64,000 nucleotides of DNA from Nocardia puris (GCF_003315035.1 NZ_QNRE01000001.1:531224-595223); one strand, 5' to 3'; shown: positions 17,735 through 26,292, numbered from the stretch's first letter. A program made the numbers and translations. Notes: a model not told the origin generated them from the letters alone.

Positions 17735-18600
17735 CGGACGGCCCTCGGCAGCCATCGGTTCACCCGGCGGCCGAGCAGTTCCACCCCGAACGCGGTGGCC
17801 CAGCCGAGCAGGCCGATGGTCAGCATGCCGACCACCACACTCGCGTAGTCGAGCAGACCGTAGGACTGCCAGGTGAAGTAGCCGATGCCGAACTGCCCGG
17901 AGATCATCTCCGCGCTGATCACGCAGATCCACGCGACACCCATCGCCACCGACAGTCCGGAGAAGATGCCGGGCAGCGCGCCGGGCAGCGCGATCCGGAA
18001 CAGGATCTCGTGCCGTCGCGCGCCCAGCGTGCGGGCCGCCTCCTCCCACACCTTCGGCAGCGCGTGCATGGCGTGGATGGTGCTGACGGTCACCGGGAAG
18101 AACGCGGCGAAGAACGTGATGAACACGATGCCCTGCTCCCCGGTCGGGAACAGCAGGATGGCCAGCGGCACCAGGGCGATCGCGGGGATCGGCCGGAAGA
18201 CCTCGACCACCGGCCGCACCAGCGCGCTGACCGTGCGCGAGCGCCCGATCGCCATGCCGATCAGCACACCGGTCACGGTGGCCAGGCCGAATCCGATCAG
18301 GATACGGCGGGTGCTGGCGAGGATGTCGCCGTAGTAGGAGGCGGTGCCGAGTTGGGTACGGAAGGACTCGAACACCGCACCGGGCGTGGGGATCTTGTCG
18401 AAGCGCAGCCACAGCACCACCTGGTTGGTGGTGAGCAGGTACCACAGCAGCACCAGGCCCGCCAATGGAACGGCGGTCAGCAGCGCCGACCGAGCACGAC
18501 GCGTGATCGCCTTGCCCGGCAATGGAATACGGAGTGGTTTGCCACCGGCGACTCCGGCGTCGGGTGGTGCGGTGGTGAGGGGTTCCGCGGAGAGGGTCAT
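17731..18600 (-). CDS. ABC transporter permease (SsuC/TauC type)
   Basis: A 289-residue inner-membrane permease with about six transmembrane helices and the BPD_transp_1 EAA-type loop EEAARTLGARRHEILFRIALPGALPGIFSGL. The long cytoplasmic N-terminus and the VEVFRPIPAIALVPLAILLF segment are typical of the sulfonate/taurine/nitrate importer family. It starts at ATG 18600, 33 bp after the lipoprotein stop, and ends overlapping the ATPase start. The family transports small anionic compounds; the actual substrate here is unknown. Confidence 0.87.
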   Translation of the reverse strand: MTLSAEPLTTAPPDAGVAGGKPLRIPLPGKAITRRARSALLTAVPLAGLVLLWYLLTTNQVVLWLRFDKIPTPGAVFESFRTQLGTASYYGDILASTRRILIGFGLATVTGVLIGMAIGRSRTVSALVRPVVEVFRPIPAIALVPLAILLFPTGEQGIVFITFFAAFFPVTVSTIHAMHALPKVWEEAARTLGARRHEILFRIALPGALPGIFSGLSVAMGVAWICVISAEMISGQFGIGYFTWQSYGLLDYASVVVGMLTIGLLGWATAFGVELLGRRVNRWLPRAVR

Positions 18601-18633
18601 GTGAACTCCTGTCGGGTGAAAGTCGGTGCGCCG

Positions 18634-20055
18634 CTAGCGCGCTCGCAGCGCGTCCGCGTACTCGAGGACGGTGCTGCCGGGTCTGCTGTCCGCGTAGGCG
18701 CGGGCGTCGGCGGCCACGGCGAAGGGCCGCAGCCGTTCCTCCGGCGCGGCGGCGGGGTCGTGCACCCAGGTGGCGGCCGTGGCGAAGATCCGCAGGCCGG
18801 TGCCCGCGTCGGGGACGTAGGCGGCGCGCAGGTCACCGCCCCGTTCGGCGACGAGGCGCAGCAGGCAGGCGGGCGTCCTGGTGACGGTGGTGCCGTCCTG
18901 TCCCGCGAACCACACCTCCGAAGCGGTGGCCGGATCGTCGGCCACACCGCCGCACACCGGGTCGGTTCCGGCGAGCGGGCTCGGCGCGGCCGTGCTGTCG
19001 CGGGCGAGGTCGTAGTCGGCGCCGTAGAGGGCGCGCAGGTGGCTGTCATCGACGAACCGGCCGAGGTCGAGATCGGCCAGCGCGCCCAAACTCTGGAGGA
19101 ACGGGAGCAGGGATCCGAGGGCTTCCACCAAAGGCTGTTTGATGGTCGGATCGAAGCTCACCAGGCCGTTGGGACCGTTGTAGAGGTAGACCACTTCGGC
19201 GGGGATGCCGGTGATCTCGGCGACGCGCTGCGCCGCTTCGAGGGGGTTGGCGTTGAGGTAGTCGGTGGTCTCGCGCTGCGCCGCGAGGAACGCCTGCACC
19301 ACCGCGGGATGCTGTTCGCCGAATCGCTTGCCCGCCACGACGCCGTGGAAGGTCGGGATCTCGGCGCTGCCGCCGTCGTAGAGCAGGCGCGCCTTGCCGT
19401 CGAACACCAGGGTCTGCGGCCACGGCACGAACTGCGCCAGCGCCGCCACCTGCGCGCCCTGCAACGCGGACGCGCCGACCGGCGGGTCCTGGCCGAGCAG
19501 CTTCACGTCCTCGAGGGTGAGCCCGGCGGCCGAGAGTCCGGTCGCGAGCATGCCGTGCGCGGCCGACCCGACGCTGGTGGACACCACCTCGCCGCGCAGA
19601 TCGGCCAACGTGGACGCGGGCGAATCCCGAGGCACCACAACCTGATTCAGCGAACCGCGCAGGTTGTAGCCGGTGACCGCGATCAGCGCCGAGGCGACGT
19701 CGGCGTGATCGCGGGTCTTGGAGCCGTTCACCAGCAGCGGCGCGTCGCCCATGGAGCCGATGTCGACCTGGCCGGCCAGCATCTGCGCGGTGAGCGGCGG
19801 CCCGGAGGCGAAGTCCTTCCACTCCACCCGGTAGGTGACGCCGGTGGCCGCGCCCAGTTCGGCCAGTTTCGCCTCGAAGGTGCCGCGATCGCGCAGCAGG
19901 GTGCCCGCCGTGACGGTGTTGATCGTCTTGGACTGGTACCCGACATTGACGGTGATCGCGCCGTCGTCACCGCCGGACCCGCAGCCGGCGAGCAACGTCG
20001 CGGCGAGCACGGGGCCGAGCAGCAGCGCGGCGGCGCGGATACGTGTGTTCCTCAT
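18634..20055 (-). CDS. ABC substrate-binding lipoprotein with NosL-like C-terminal domain
   Basis: A 473-residue protein. Residues 1-24 are a lipoprotein signal with lipobox LLAGC. Residues of about 30-345 are an SsuA/NMT1-like binding domain (NVGYQSKTINTVTAGTLL, then DIGSMGDAPLLVNG and a DLRGEVVSTSVGS hinge). After a DPVCGG motif near 365, the last 105 residues look like NosL: SEVWF, a CLLRLV helix, a beta-rich middle, and PFAVAADARAYADSRPG followed by VLEYADAL. NosL proteins bind Cu(I) for nitrous-oxide reductase. The CGM pair of classic NosL is changed here to CGG, so copper binding is doubtful. ATG 20055 has GGAGGG upstream; the in-frame GTG at 20070 would overlap it. Confidence 0.8.
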   Translation of the reverse strand: MRNTRIRAAALLLGPVLAATLLAGCGSGGDDGAITVNVGYQSKTINTVTAGTLLRDRGTFEAKLAELGAATGVTYRVEWKDFASGPPLTAQMLAGQVDIGSMGDAPLLVNGSKTRDHADVASALIAVTGYNLRGSLNQVVVPRDSPASTLADLRGEVVSTSVGSAAHGMLATGLSAAGLTLEDVKLLGQDPPVGASALQGAQVAALAQFVPWPQTLVFDGKARLLYDGGSAEIPTFHGVVAGKRFGEQHPAVVQAFLAAQRETTDYLNANPLEAAQRVAEITGIPAEVVYLYNGPNGLVSFDPTIKQPLVEALGSLLPFLQSLGALADLDLGRFVDDSHLRALYGADYDLARDSTAAPSPLAGTDPVCGGVADDPATASEVWFAGQDGTTVTRTPACLLRLVAERGGDLRAAYVPDAGTGLRIFATAATWVHDPAAAPEERLRPFAVAADARAYADSRPGSTVLEYADALRAR

Positions 20056-20076
20056 CGTGATGCCCTCCACCCGCCA

Positions 20077-20304
20077 TCAGCGCAGCAGGTAGGGGATGTT
20101 CACGGTGACCGCGTCGACCGGGCAGCGCGCCGCGCACGGACCGCAGTACCAGCACTCGTCGACGTGCATGTACGCCTTGCCGGTGTCGGGGTGGATCGCG
20201 AGCGAGTCGAGCGGGCACATGTCGACGCACAGCGTGCAGCCGTCGATGCATTTGGCGTCGTCGACCGTGACCGGCACGTCGACACGGGTGTTCACCTGGG
20301 CCAT
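20077..20304 (-). CDS. Small two-[4Fe-4S] ferredoxin (AprB-like partner)
   Basis: A 75-residue ferredoxin with two cysteine motifs: C19-x3-C23-x2-C26-x3-C30-P and C51-x2-C54-x2-C57-x3-C61-P. The GKAYMHVDECWYCGPC stretch between them resembles the core of AprB, the electron-transfer subunit of adenylylsulfate reductase, although AprB's C-terminal tail is absent. Its ATG overlaps the HEAT-protein stop (TGATG, 20302-20306). Being three genes from the AprA-like flavoprotein in one overlapping operon, it is the likely direct electron partner of that enzyme. A generic PsaC-like ferredoxin is the alternative. Confidence 0.85.
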   Translation of the reverse strand: MAQVNTRVDVPVTVDDAKCIDGCTLCVDMCPLDSLAIHPDTGKAYMHVDECWYCGPCAARCPVDAVTVNIPYLLR

Positions 20305-21209
20305 CAGAGGTCCTTTCCGGAGTTGGCTATCCCTATGCGGGCGAAGGCGCGGACGTCGGCGTCCGGGTCCTCCAGGGCGGTGCGAAGGGCTTCGGTGACC
20401 TCCGGGTATTCGGCGATCCGCTCGGCCAGTCCGCGCACGGCGGCCTTGCGGACATCGAGGTTGTCGTCGGTGATCGCCGCGACGAGCAGCGGCGCGGCCA
20501 GGTCGGGGTCGGCCACCGCCAGTGCGGCGGCCGCGCCCTGGCGGACTTCCCAGGCGGGATCGGTCATCGCGGACGCGGCGAGGGCCGACGCCTCGCCGTC
20601 GCAACCGGTCGCGGCCAGGGCGGTGAACGCGGCGGCGCGCACCAGCGGGTCGTCGTCGCGGGCGAGCCCGGTCAGCGTGGCCGCGCCGCGCGGATCGCCC
20701 ACGGCGGCAACGCCTTTGGCAACGGCGATCCGCACCAGCGGCGCGGGATCGACGGCCGCGGTGTCCAATTCGGCCAGGGCGTCGACGGAGGTGAGCCCAC
20801 CGACGACGACGCGGCGCACCTCCGCGTTCGGATCGGCCAGGCGCCCGGCCAGTTCGGCGGCGTCGGTGCGCCGGTGCCGCCAGAGCGCTTCGATCGCCGC
20901 CGCGCGCACGGCCGGTTCCGGCGCGCCGGCCGCGGCGCGCAGCACCGCGTCGAATTCCGTTCCGGGAACCAGCACTTCGAGCAGTTCGGTGAGCAGGCCG
21001 ATCGCGGCGTGCCGCACCGACACGTCGGGATCGGCCAGTCCCGCCGCGATGAGCGGCGACGCCGCCGCCCACTCCTCGGTGGTCTCGCTCAGCACCGAGA
21101 GCGCGGTGCGCCGGACCTCCGGATCGGGATCGCGCAGGAACGGCGCGAGTTCGGTGAGTTCGGGACACTCTTCGGCGAGGTCCATCAGCGCGAGCAGCCG
21201 GGCGCTCAT
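20304..21209 (-). CDS. HEAT-repeat protein
   Basis: A 301-residue protein made almost entirely of about nine HEAT-like repeats of roughly 31 residues. Each shows the D-P-x2-x-V-R-x2-A pattern, for example DPDPEVRRTALSVL, DPDVSVRHAAIGLL, DPNAEVRRVVVGGL, DDDPLVRAAAFTAL and DDNLDVRKAAVRGL. Such solenoids bind partner proteins. There is no PBS-lyase catalytic signature or transmembrane helix. Its start overlaps the flavoprotein stop (ATGA, 21206-21209) and its stop overlaps the ferredoxin start, so it is made in step with both. A scaffold or maturation role for the flavoprotein-ferredoxin pair is the simplest reading, by inference only. Confidence 0.85.
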   Translation of the reverse strand: MSARLLALMDLAEECPELTELAPFLRDPDPEVRRTALSVLSETTEEWAAASPLIAAGLADPDVSVRHAAIGLLTELLEVLVPGTEFDAVLRAAAGAPEPAVRAAAIEALWRHRRTDAAELAGRLADPNAEVRRVVVGGLTSVDALAELDTAAVDPAPLVRIAVAKGVAAVGDPRGAATLTGLARDDDPLVRAAAFTALAATGCDGEASALAASAMTDPAWEVRQGAAAALAVADPDLAAPLLVAAITDDNLDVRKAAVRGLAERIAEYPEVTEALRTALEDPDADVRAFARIGIANSGKDL

Positions 21210-22975
21210 CGTCCGCTCCACGCGCCGACGAGATCCGGCGCCGCGACGTCGGGGACGCCGTCGGGGCGGGTGAAGCCGGGTACCGGGACGATGTAGGGCG
21301 CGACCGGACGCGTCACGAACTCCATGGCGCCCGAGTCGCCGCGCCTCAGGTTCAGGTGGCAGAACCATTCGGCGTCATCGGCATTCGGCCAGTCGGCGCG
21401 CTGATGGTAGAGGCCCCACCGGCTTTCGGTGCGCCGCAGCGACGCCCGCGCCGCCATCTCCGCGCAGTCGCGGATGAACGTGACCTCCGCGCAGCGCATC
21501 AGCTCGTGCGGGGTGCGCCCGCCCATGGCGGCGATATCGGTGTGCATCCGTTCGAAGGCCTCCACGCCGAGGGTGAGGTAGCGCTGGGTCTTCGGCGGTT
21601 GCAGGTAGTCGTTGACGAAGCGGCGCAGCTTGTATTCGACCTGTTGCTGGGGCGGGCCGTCCGGGTTGCCGAGCGGGCGGTAGATCAGCGCGTGCGCGGC
21701 CTCGATCTGATCCTCGGGGAGGGCGGGACGGGCGGCGGACTTCGCGTAGCCGGTGGCGCTCTCCCCCGCGATGTCGCCGTAGACGAACGCGCCGATCATG
21801 TAGTTGTGCGGGACCAGCGCCATGTCGCCCGCCGCGTAGAGGCCGGGGACGGTGGTGGCCGCGTGCTCGTCCACCCAGACGCCCGAGGCGGAATGCCCAC
21901 TGCACAAACCGATTTCGGAGATGTGCATCTCGATGTCGCGGGTCCGGTAGTCGGTGCCGCGCCCGGCGTGGAAGGTGCCGCGGGTGGGGCGTTCGGTGGT
22001 GTGCAGGATGCCTTCGATCTGGGTGATGGTGGCGTCCGGCAGGTGGCTCAGCTTGAGGTAGATGGGGCCGCGCGCGCTGTCGAGTTCGCGTTTGACCTCG
22101 GCCATCATCTGGCCCGACCAGTAGTCGCAGTCGACGAACCGGTTGCCTTCGGCGTTGACCTGGTAGCCGCCGAAGGGGTTGGCGACGTAGGCGCAGGCCG
22201 GGCCGTTGTAATCCTTGATGAGCGGGTTGATCTGGAAGCATTCGATGCCGGAGAGCTCGGCGCCGGCGTGGTAGGCCATGGCGTAGCCGTCGCCGGCGTT
22301 GGTGGGGTTCTCGTAGGTGCCGTACAGGTAGCCGCTGGCGGGCAGGCCCAGGCGGCCGCAGGCGCCGGTCGCCAGGATCACCGCGCCCGCCGAGATCGTC
22401 ACGAATTCCCCGGTGCGCGTGTCGAATCCGACCGCGCCCACCGCCTTTCCCCCCACCGTGAGGACCCGCACCGGCATGACCCGGTTGCTGATGGTGACCT
22501 TGGCCCGCACGTCGCGGGCGCGCAAAGTGCGGTACAGCACCTTCTTGACGTCGCGACCCTCCGGCATGGGCAGTACGTAGCTGCCGGAGCGGTGCACTTT
22601 ACGCACCGCGTACTCGCCGTGCTCGTCCTTCTCGAATTTGACGCCGTAGCCCTCGAGCCGCTGCACCATCTCGAAACCGCGGGTCGCGGTCTGATACACG
22701 GTGCGCTGGTTGACGATTCCGTCGTTGGCGACGGTGATGTCGGCGACGTAGTCCTCGGGGCTGGCCTTGCCGGGCACCACCGCGTTATTGACGCCGTCCA
22801 TGCCCATGGCCAGCGCGCCGGAGTGCCGCACGTGCGCCTTCTCCAGCAGCAGCACGTCGGCGCCGTGGCGGGCGGCGGTGAGCGCGGCCATGGTGCCCGC
22901 GGTGCCGCCGCCCACGACCAGCACATCGCAGGCCAGTTCCCGGCGGGTGGCGGCGGGTGGAATGTCGGTCGACAT
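21206..22975 (-). CDS. AprA-like FAD flavoprotein (adenylylsulfate reductase / fumarate reductase family)
   Basis: A 589-residue flavoprotein. The FAD dinucleotide fold VLVVGGGTAGTMAALTAARHG starts near residue 19. It is followed by RHSGALAMGMDGVN, in the place where AprA has a related SGAVA-type motif, and by an AprA-like stretch around EGYGVKFEKDEHGEY. Further on, SGHSASGVWVDE and VPGLYAAGDMALVPHNYMIGA correspond to the GSHA and AGD regions of AprA. Succinate dehydrogenases and aspartate oxidases share the FAD fold but have a different capping motif. AprA interconverts APS with sulfite plus AMP. Whether this enzyme does so, or acts on another oxyanion or acid, is open. It is the second gene of the operon, five bases after the GntR gene. 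Confidence 0.72.
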   Translation of the reverse strand: MSTDIPPAATRRELACDVLVVGGGTAGTMAALTAARHGADVLLLEKAHVRHSGALAMGMDGVNNAVVPGKASPEDYVADITVANDGIVNQRTVYQTATRGFEMVQRLEGYGVKFEKDEHGEYAVRKVHRSGSYVLPMPEGRDVKKVLYRTLRARDVRAKVTISNRVMPVRVLTVGGKAVGAVGFDTRTGEFVTISAGAVILATGACGRLGLPASGYLYGTYENPTNAGDGYAMAYHAGAELSGIECFQINPLIKDYNGPACAYVANPFGGYQVNAEGNRFVDCDYWSGQMMAEVKRELDSARGPIYLKLSHLPDATITQIEGILHTTERPTRGTFHAGRGTDYRTRDIEMHISEIGLCSGHSASGVWVDEHAATTVPGLYAAGDMALVPHNYMIGAFVYGDIAGESATGYAKSAARPALPEDQIEAAHALIYRPLGNPDGPPQQQVEYKLRRFVNDYLQPPKTQRYLTLGVEAFERMHTDIAAMGGRTPHELMRCAEVTFIRDCAEMAARASLRRTESRWGLYHQRADWPNADDAEWFCHLNLRRGDSGAMEFVTRPVAPYIVPVPGFTRPDGVPDVAAPDLVGAWSGR

Positions 22976-22980
22976 CCGGA

Positions 22981-23787
22981 TCAGCCCCTTTCGTTCGGTT
23001 CGGGCGCACCGCGATTCGGCGCGACCGGGATGCGGTGCAGCCGCCCCGACAGCGAGAACCGGTCGCCGCGATAGCGCACGTACTCGAGGTCGATGGGGCG
23101 GCCGGTGTCGGTGTAGGTGAGTCGTTCCAGGAACAGCAGCGGCGAGCCGGGCCGCACCGCGAGCAGGCCCGCGACCGTCGGATCGGCGGCGACCGCCTCG
23201 ATGGACACCGCCGCCGAACCCAGCGGCAGGCCCAATTCGGCTTCCAGCAAACGGAATACGTCGCAACCGGTGAGGTCCATGTCCAGCAGCGGGGCGCCCA
23301 CGTCGGCGGTGAGGTAGCTCGCGTCGAGGGAAAGCGGTTCCCCGTCGAGGTGACGGACTCGTTCCAGCGCGACGACCGGCGTGGCGGGCTCGAGTTCGAG
23401 GCGTTCGGCCACCATCGGGGTCGCGGGCACCACCTCGGCGAGCAGCACGGTGTTGACCACCCGGTCGCCGCCGGTCTCGAAGGTCTCCGCGAGCCCGCGC
23501 AGGCGGTCCAGGCTCTGCACCGCTTTGTCGACGACCACGAAGGTGCCCGCGCCGGGCACGCGGTCGACCAGTCCCTCGTCGCGCAGCAGGGTGAGCGCGT
23601 CGCGCACGATATTGCGGCTGGTGGCGAAGTCGGCGGCGAACTGCGCCTCCGAGGGCAGCGGCCGGTTGCCGTAGACGCCGCTGCGGATGCGCGCCCGCAG
23701 GATGTCCCTGATCCGCCGCGCAGGCGCCGAGCGCCTGCTCCCCCCGGCGGTGCTCCCCGGGAGCCGCGAATACGTTCTGCCTGTCAT
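22981..23787 (-). CDS. GntR/HutC-family transcriptional regulator
   Basis: A 268-residue regulator with an N-terminal winged HTH (ARRIRDILRARIRSGVYG, then LPSEAQFAADFATSRNIVRDALTLLRDEGLV) and a C-terminal UTRA ligand-binding domain (from about residue 110, with LERLTYTDTGRPIDLEYVRYRGDRFSL near the end). It is the first gene of the AprA-like operon, with only a five-base gap to the flavoprotein gene, so it probably controls its own operon by sensing the imported compound or a product. The upstream gap contains GGTTACGCG/GGTTACGCC direct repeats (23811 and 23841) that might be contacts. Confidence 0.87.
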   Translation of the reverse strand: MTGRTYSRLPGSTAGGSRRSAPARRIRDILRARIRSGVYGNRPLPSEAQFAADFATSRNIVRDALTLLRDEGLVDRVPGAGTFVVVDKAVQSLDRLRGLAETFETGGDRVVNTVLLAEVVPATPMVAERLELEPATPVVALERVRHLDGEPLSLDASYLTADVGAPLLDMDLTGCDVFRLLEAELGLPLGSAAVSIEAVAADPTVAGLLAVRPGSPLLFLERLTYTDTGRPIDLEYVRYRGDRFSLSGRLHRIPVAPNRGAPEPNERG

Positions 23788-24258
23788 GCGGCAAATGCTG
23801 GGAAGAGATGGTTACGCGCGGCGTTTCCGGCAATTACCGCGCGGTTACGCCAGTTGTCTGCCGCCGAACCGGTGCCCCTACCTGCGCGAATGCGCGGGCA
23901 TCCGGCAATACCACCACTTGCGCGCGAGGTCGGCGAAGTGCGAGCGGACCACTCCGGGCGCTGCGGCGGGCAGGCGCCGACAGCTCCCGGTACCCATGGC
24001 GAGCCCACGCGCTGGGCAATCTCGGCGTTCCGTGACCGGCACACCCCCACGCGAGCAGCAGCACTCGGATACCACGCCGAACACTCCTGCCCACGAACCC
24101 CGTCGCCGGTCGGGCGGCACACCAAACGCGCCGCTGTCACCCGAGCCCGGTCTCGGCACCTCGCGCGCGGACATCCACGCCGTGACCGCCCGCACCGGTG
24201 CCGGGGCGCCAGACCGCGCGGGACTGACCGACCGGCACCGGGAAGCCCGCGAACAGTC
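23788..24258. other. 471-bp gap upstream of the AprA-like operon
   Basis: This gap lies between the regulator start and the LysR stop, both on the minus strand, so it must contain the promoter of the operon. GGTTACGC occurs twice in direct orientation 30 bp apart (23811-23818, 23841-23848). The rest is GC-rich with only chance open frames; no RNA gene or hairpin with a T-run is visible. Confidence 0.5.
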
Positions 24259-25176
24259 CTACTGCGCGGGCAGATCCCCCGCGGCGATATCCGCCAGCGC
24301 CCGCGCCGGGCCGGACGGCGGCGCGCCCCGCCGCCAGACCGCGCGGAACTGGCGGGTGAGCACCGGGCCGCCGGCGAGCGGAACCTCCACCAGCGCGCCC
24401 GAAGCCAAGTCCGGTGCGGCGATGAGGCGGCTGAGGACGGCCGGGGCCAGGGCGGTGCGGGCGGCGGCGACGATGGTGGCCGCCGAGCCGAGTTCGGCGG
24501 CGGGACGGGCGGGTTCGGCCCGCTCGGCCAGCGCCTCCCAGACCGCGTCGCGGGTGCCCGAGCCTGGTTCGCGCCACAGCAGCGGCGTCGCCGCCAGCTC
24601 GTCGACGGTGAGCGGGTCGCGGCGGGTCGCCCACGCGTGCGCCGGTGCCACCACGACCACCAGTTCGTCGGCGCCGAGCACGCAGCTGCCGAGATCGGGC
24701 GGCGGATGCGGTCCTTCCACGAAGCCGAGGTCGGCGCCACCGCCGCGCACCATGTCCATCACCTGGCGGCTGTTGGCCACCTCCAGCGCCACCGACACCT
24801 CGGGGTGGGTGTCCCGCAGTGTCTGCAACCACTGCGGAATGCGATGGTCGGCAATGGTTTTCGACGCGGCCACGCGCAGGCGCGGCACCGCTCGCGCGCG
24901 CAGTTCGGCGACCGCGTCACCGAAGGAGCGGGCGGCCTCGAGCACGTCGCGAGCGCGGTCCACCACGGCGCGCCCCGCGTCGGTGAGCGCCGAGCCGGTC
25001 GGCCCGCGGTCGAGCAGGCGCAGGTGCAGGCGGCGCTCCAGCGCGCTGATCCGCATGCTCGCGGCGGGCTGGCTGATGCCGTGGCGGCGGGCGGCCGCCC
25101 CGAGGCTGCCGAGTTCGGCGACCGAGACGAGCAGGTCGAGAACCTCCAGATCGGGTGTTCCCGGTGGCAGCGTCAT
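24259..25176 (-). CDS. LysR-family regulator divergent from yeiH (YeiE-like)
   Basis: A 305-residue LysR regulator. The N-terminal HTH reads LVSVAELGSLGAAARRHGISQPAASMRISALERRL. The effector domain includes IPQWLQTLRDTHPEVSVALEVANS and a GTRDAVWEAL segment close to those of CysB/CbbR/YeiE-type proteins. It is divergent from a YeiH-type exporter gene. In enterobacteria YeiE is a sulfite-responsive activator next to yeiH, so sulfite or sulfate sensing is a reasonable inference. The 120-bp shared gap contains TTATG/CATAA half-sites (25185 and 25223) and a GGCATGCC palindrome (25215-25222) as possible operator parts. Confidence 0.85.
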   Translation of the reverse strand: MTLPPGTPDLEVLDLLVSVAELGSLGAAARRHGISQPAASMRISALERRLHLRLLDRGPTGSALTDAGRAVVDRARDVLEAARSFGDAVAELRARAVPRLRVAASKTIADHRIPQWLQTLRDTHPEVSVALEVANSRQVMDMVRGGGADLGFVEGPHPPPDLGSCVLGADELVVVVAPAHAWATRRDPLTVDELAATPLLWREPGSGTRDAVWEALAERAEPARPAAELGSAATIVAAARTALAPAVLSRLIAAPDLASGALVEVPLAGGPVLTRQFRAVWRRGAPPSGPARALADIAAGDLPAQ

Positions 25177-25296
25177 GGGACCGATTATGCGGAGTCCCCC
25201 GACCGCGACCGCGCGGCATGCCCATAAGCCACACTGATGAGCCTCTGCCGAATCGGCCTCTACTCGGCGCGGCGCGCGCCGGTGAAGGTGTGAGGC

Positions 25297-26292
25297 ATGT
25301 GCTGTTCACCCCGATTCCTGCCCGGACTTGCGCTCGTCGCCGCGCTCGCCACCGTCGCCGTGCTGATCGGCTCGGCACTGCCGGTGCTGGGCGCGCCGGT
25401 GGTGGCGTTGGCGATCGGCGCGGCGGTCGGCGTCGCGCGGCGGCGGGCGGTGGACGAGGACGGCGTGTTCGGGCCGGGACTGGAATGGACCAGGCAGCGG
25501 GTGCTGGGCGCGGCCATCGTGCTGCTCGGTCTGGGACTGCCGTTCGGCGCGGTGCTGAGCGTGGGCAGGCAGACCGCCGTGGTGCTGGCGGGCACCGTGG
25601 TGGTGGGCGCCGTCGCCGCCCTGCTGGTGGGCCGGATGCTGGCGATGGACCGGCAGTCGGCCACCCTCATCGCGGTGGGCACGACCATTTGCGGCGCGTC
25701 GGCGATCGCGGCCGCGACGGCGGTGCTGCGCCCCGACCGGGAGCGGGTTGCCTACGCGCTGGGCACCATCTTCGTGTTCAATGTCGTTGCGGTGCTGGTG
25801 TTTCCGCCGGTGGGCCGAATGCTCGGCATGTCGCAGGAGGCGTTCGGCCTGTGGGCGGGCACGGCGATCAACGACACGTCGTCGGTGCTGGCCGCGGGCA
25901 CGATCTTCGGCGCGGCGGCGGCCCAGTTCGCGGTGATCGTGAAGCTGGTGCGCAGCCTGTTGATCGTGCCGATGTGCGTGGGACTGCATCTGGGCTCGCG
26001 CGGGGCCAGCGGCGCGCAACGCGCGGCGTGGCGGACGATTCCGCTGTTCGTGGTGCTGTTCGTGGCGGCCTCGGTGATCGCCGGGCTCGGGGTGGTGCCC
26101 GAGAGCTGGGCGGAGCCGCTGTCGCGGACGAGCACGTGGTTGATCGCGGCGGTGCTGGCCGCCATCGGGACCTCGCTGTCGTGGCGGCGGATCCGTTCGG
26201 CGGGCGTGCGACCGCTGGTGTTCGGCGGGGCGCTCGGCCTGGTGCTGGCCCTGTCGTGCCTGGCGTTGCAGCGGGCGACCGGCTGGTGGTGA
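25297..26292 (+). CDS. yeiH: YeiH-family (UPF0324) membrane protein, putative sulfate/sulfite exporter
   Basis: A 331-residue polytopic membrane protein of about ten helices. The family hallmarks GTTICGASAIAA and GTAINDTSSVLAAG, one in each structural repeat, are intact, as is FGAVLSVG in an early helix. The family is annotated as putative sulfate exporter from its regulation with sulfite metabolism. Direct transport data are thin. It starts at ATG 25297, divergent from the LysR gene. Adjacency to the AprA-like redox/uptake operon strengthens an oxidised-sulfur link. A perfect 11-bp stem hairpin follows the stop. Confidence 0.85.
   Translation: MCCSPRFLPGLALVAALATVAVLIGSALPVLGAPVVALAIGAAVGVARRRAVDEDGVFGPGLEWTRQRVLGAAIVLLGLGLPFGAVLSVGRQTAVVLAGTVVVGAVAALLVGRMLAMDRQSATLIAVGTTICGASAIAAATAVLRPDRERVAYALGTIFVFNVVAVLVFPPVGRMLGMSQEAFGLWAGTAINDTSSVLAAGTIFGAAAAQFAVIVKLVRSLLIVPMCVGLHLGSRGASGAQRAAWRTIPLFVVLFVAASVIAGLGVVPESWAEPLSRTSTWLIAAVLAAIGTSLSWRRIRSAGVRPLVFGGALGLVLALSCLALQRATGWW

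Noticed and set aside
16629..20304. Nitrous-oxide reductase (nos) cluster suggested by the NosL-like domain
   Set aside because: No nosZ, nosD, nosF or nosY gene is present, and the CGM copper motif is altered to CGG.
18010..21273. 1087-codon plus-strand open frame opposite the transporter and HEAT genes
   Set aside because: Low-complexity composition typical of antisense frames; the opposite strand holds overlapping genes with intact families.
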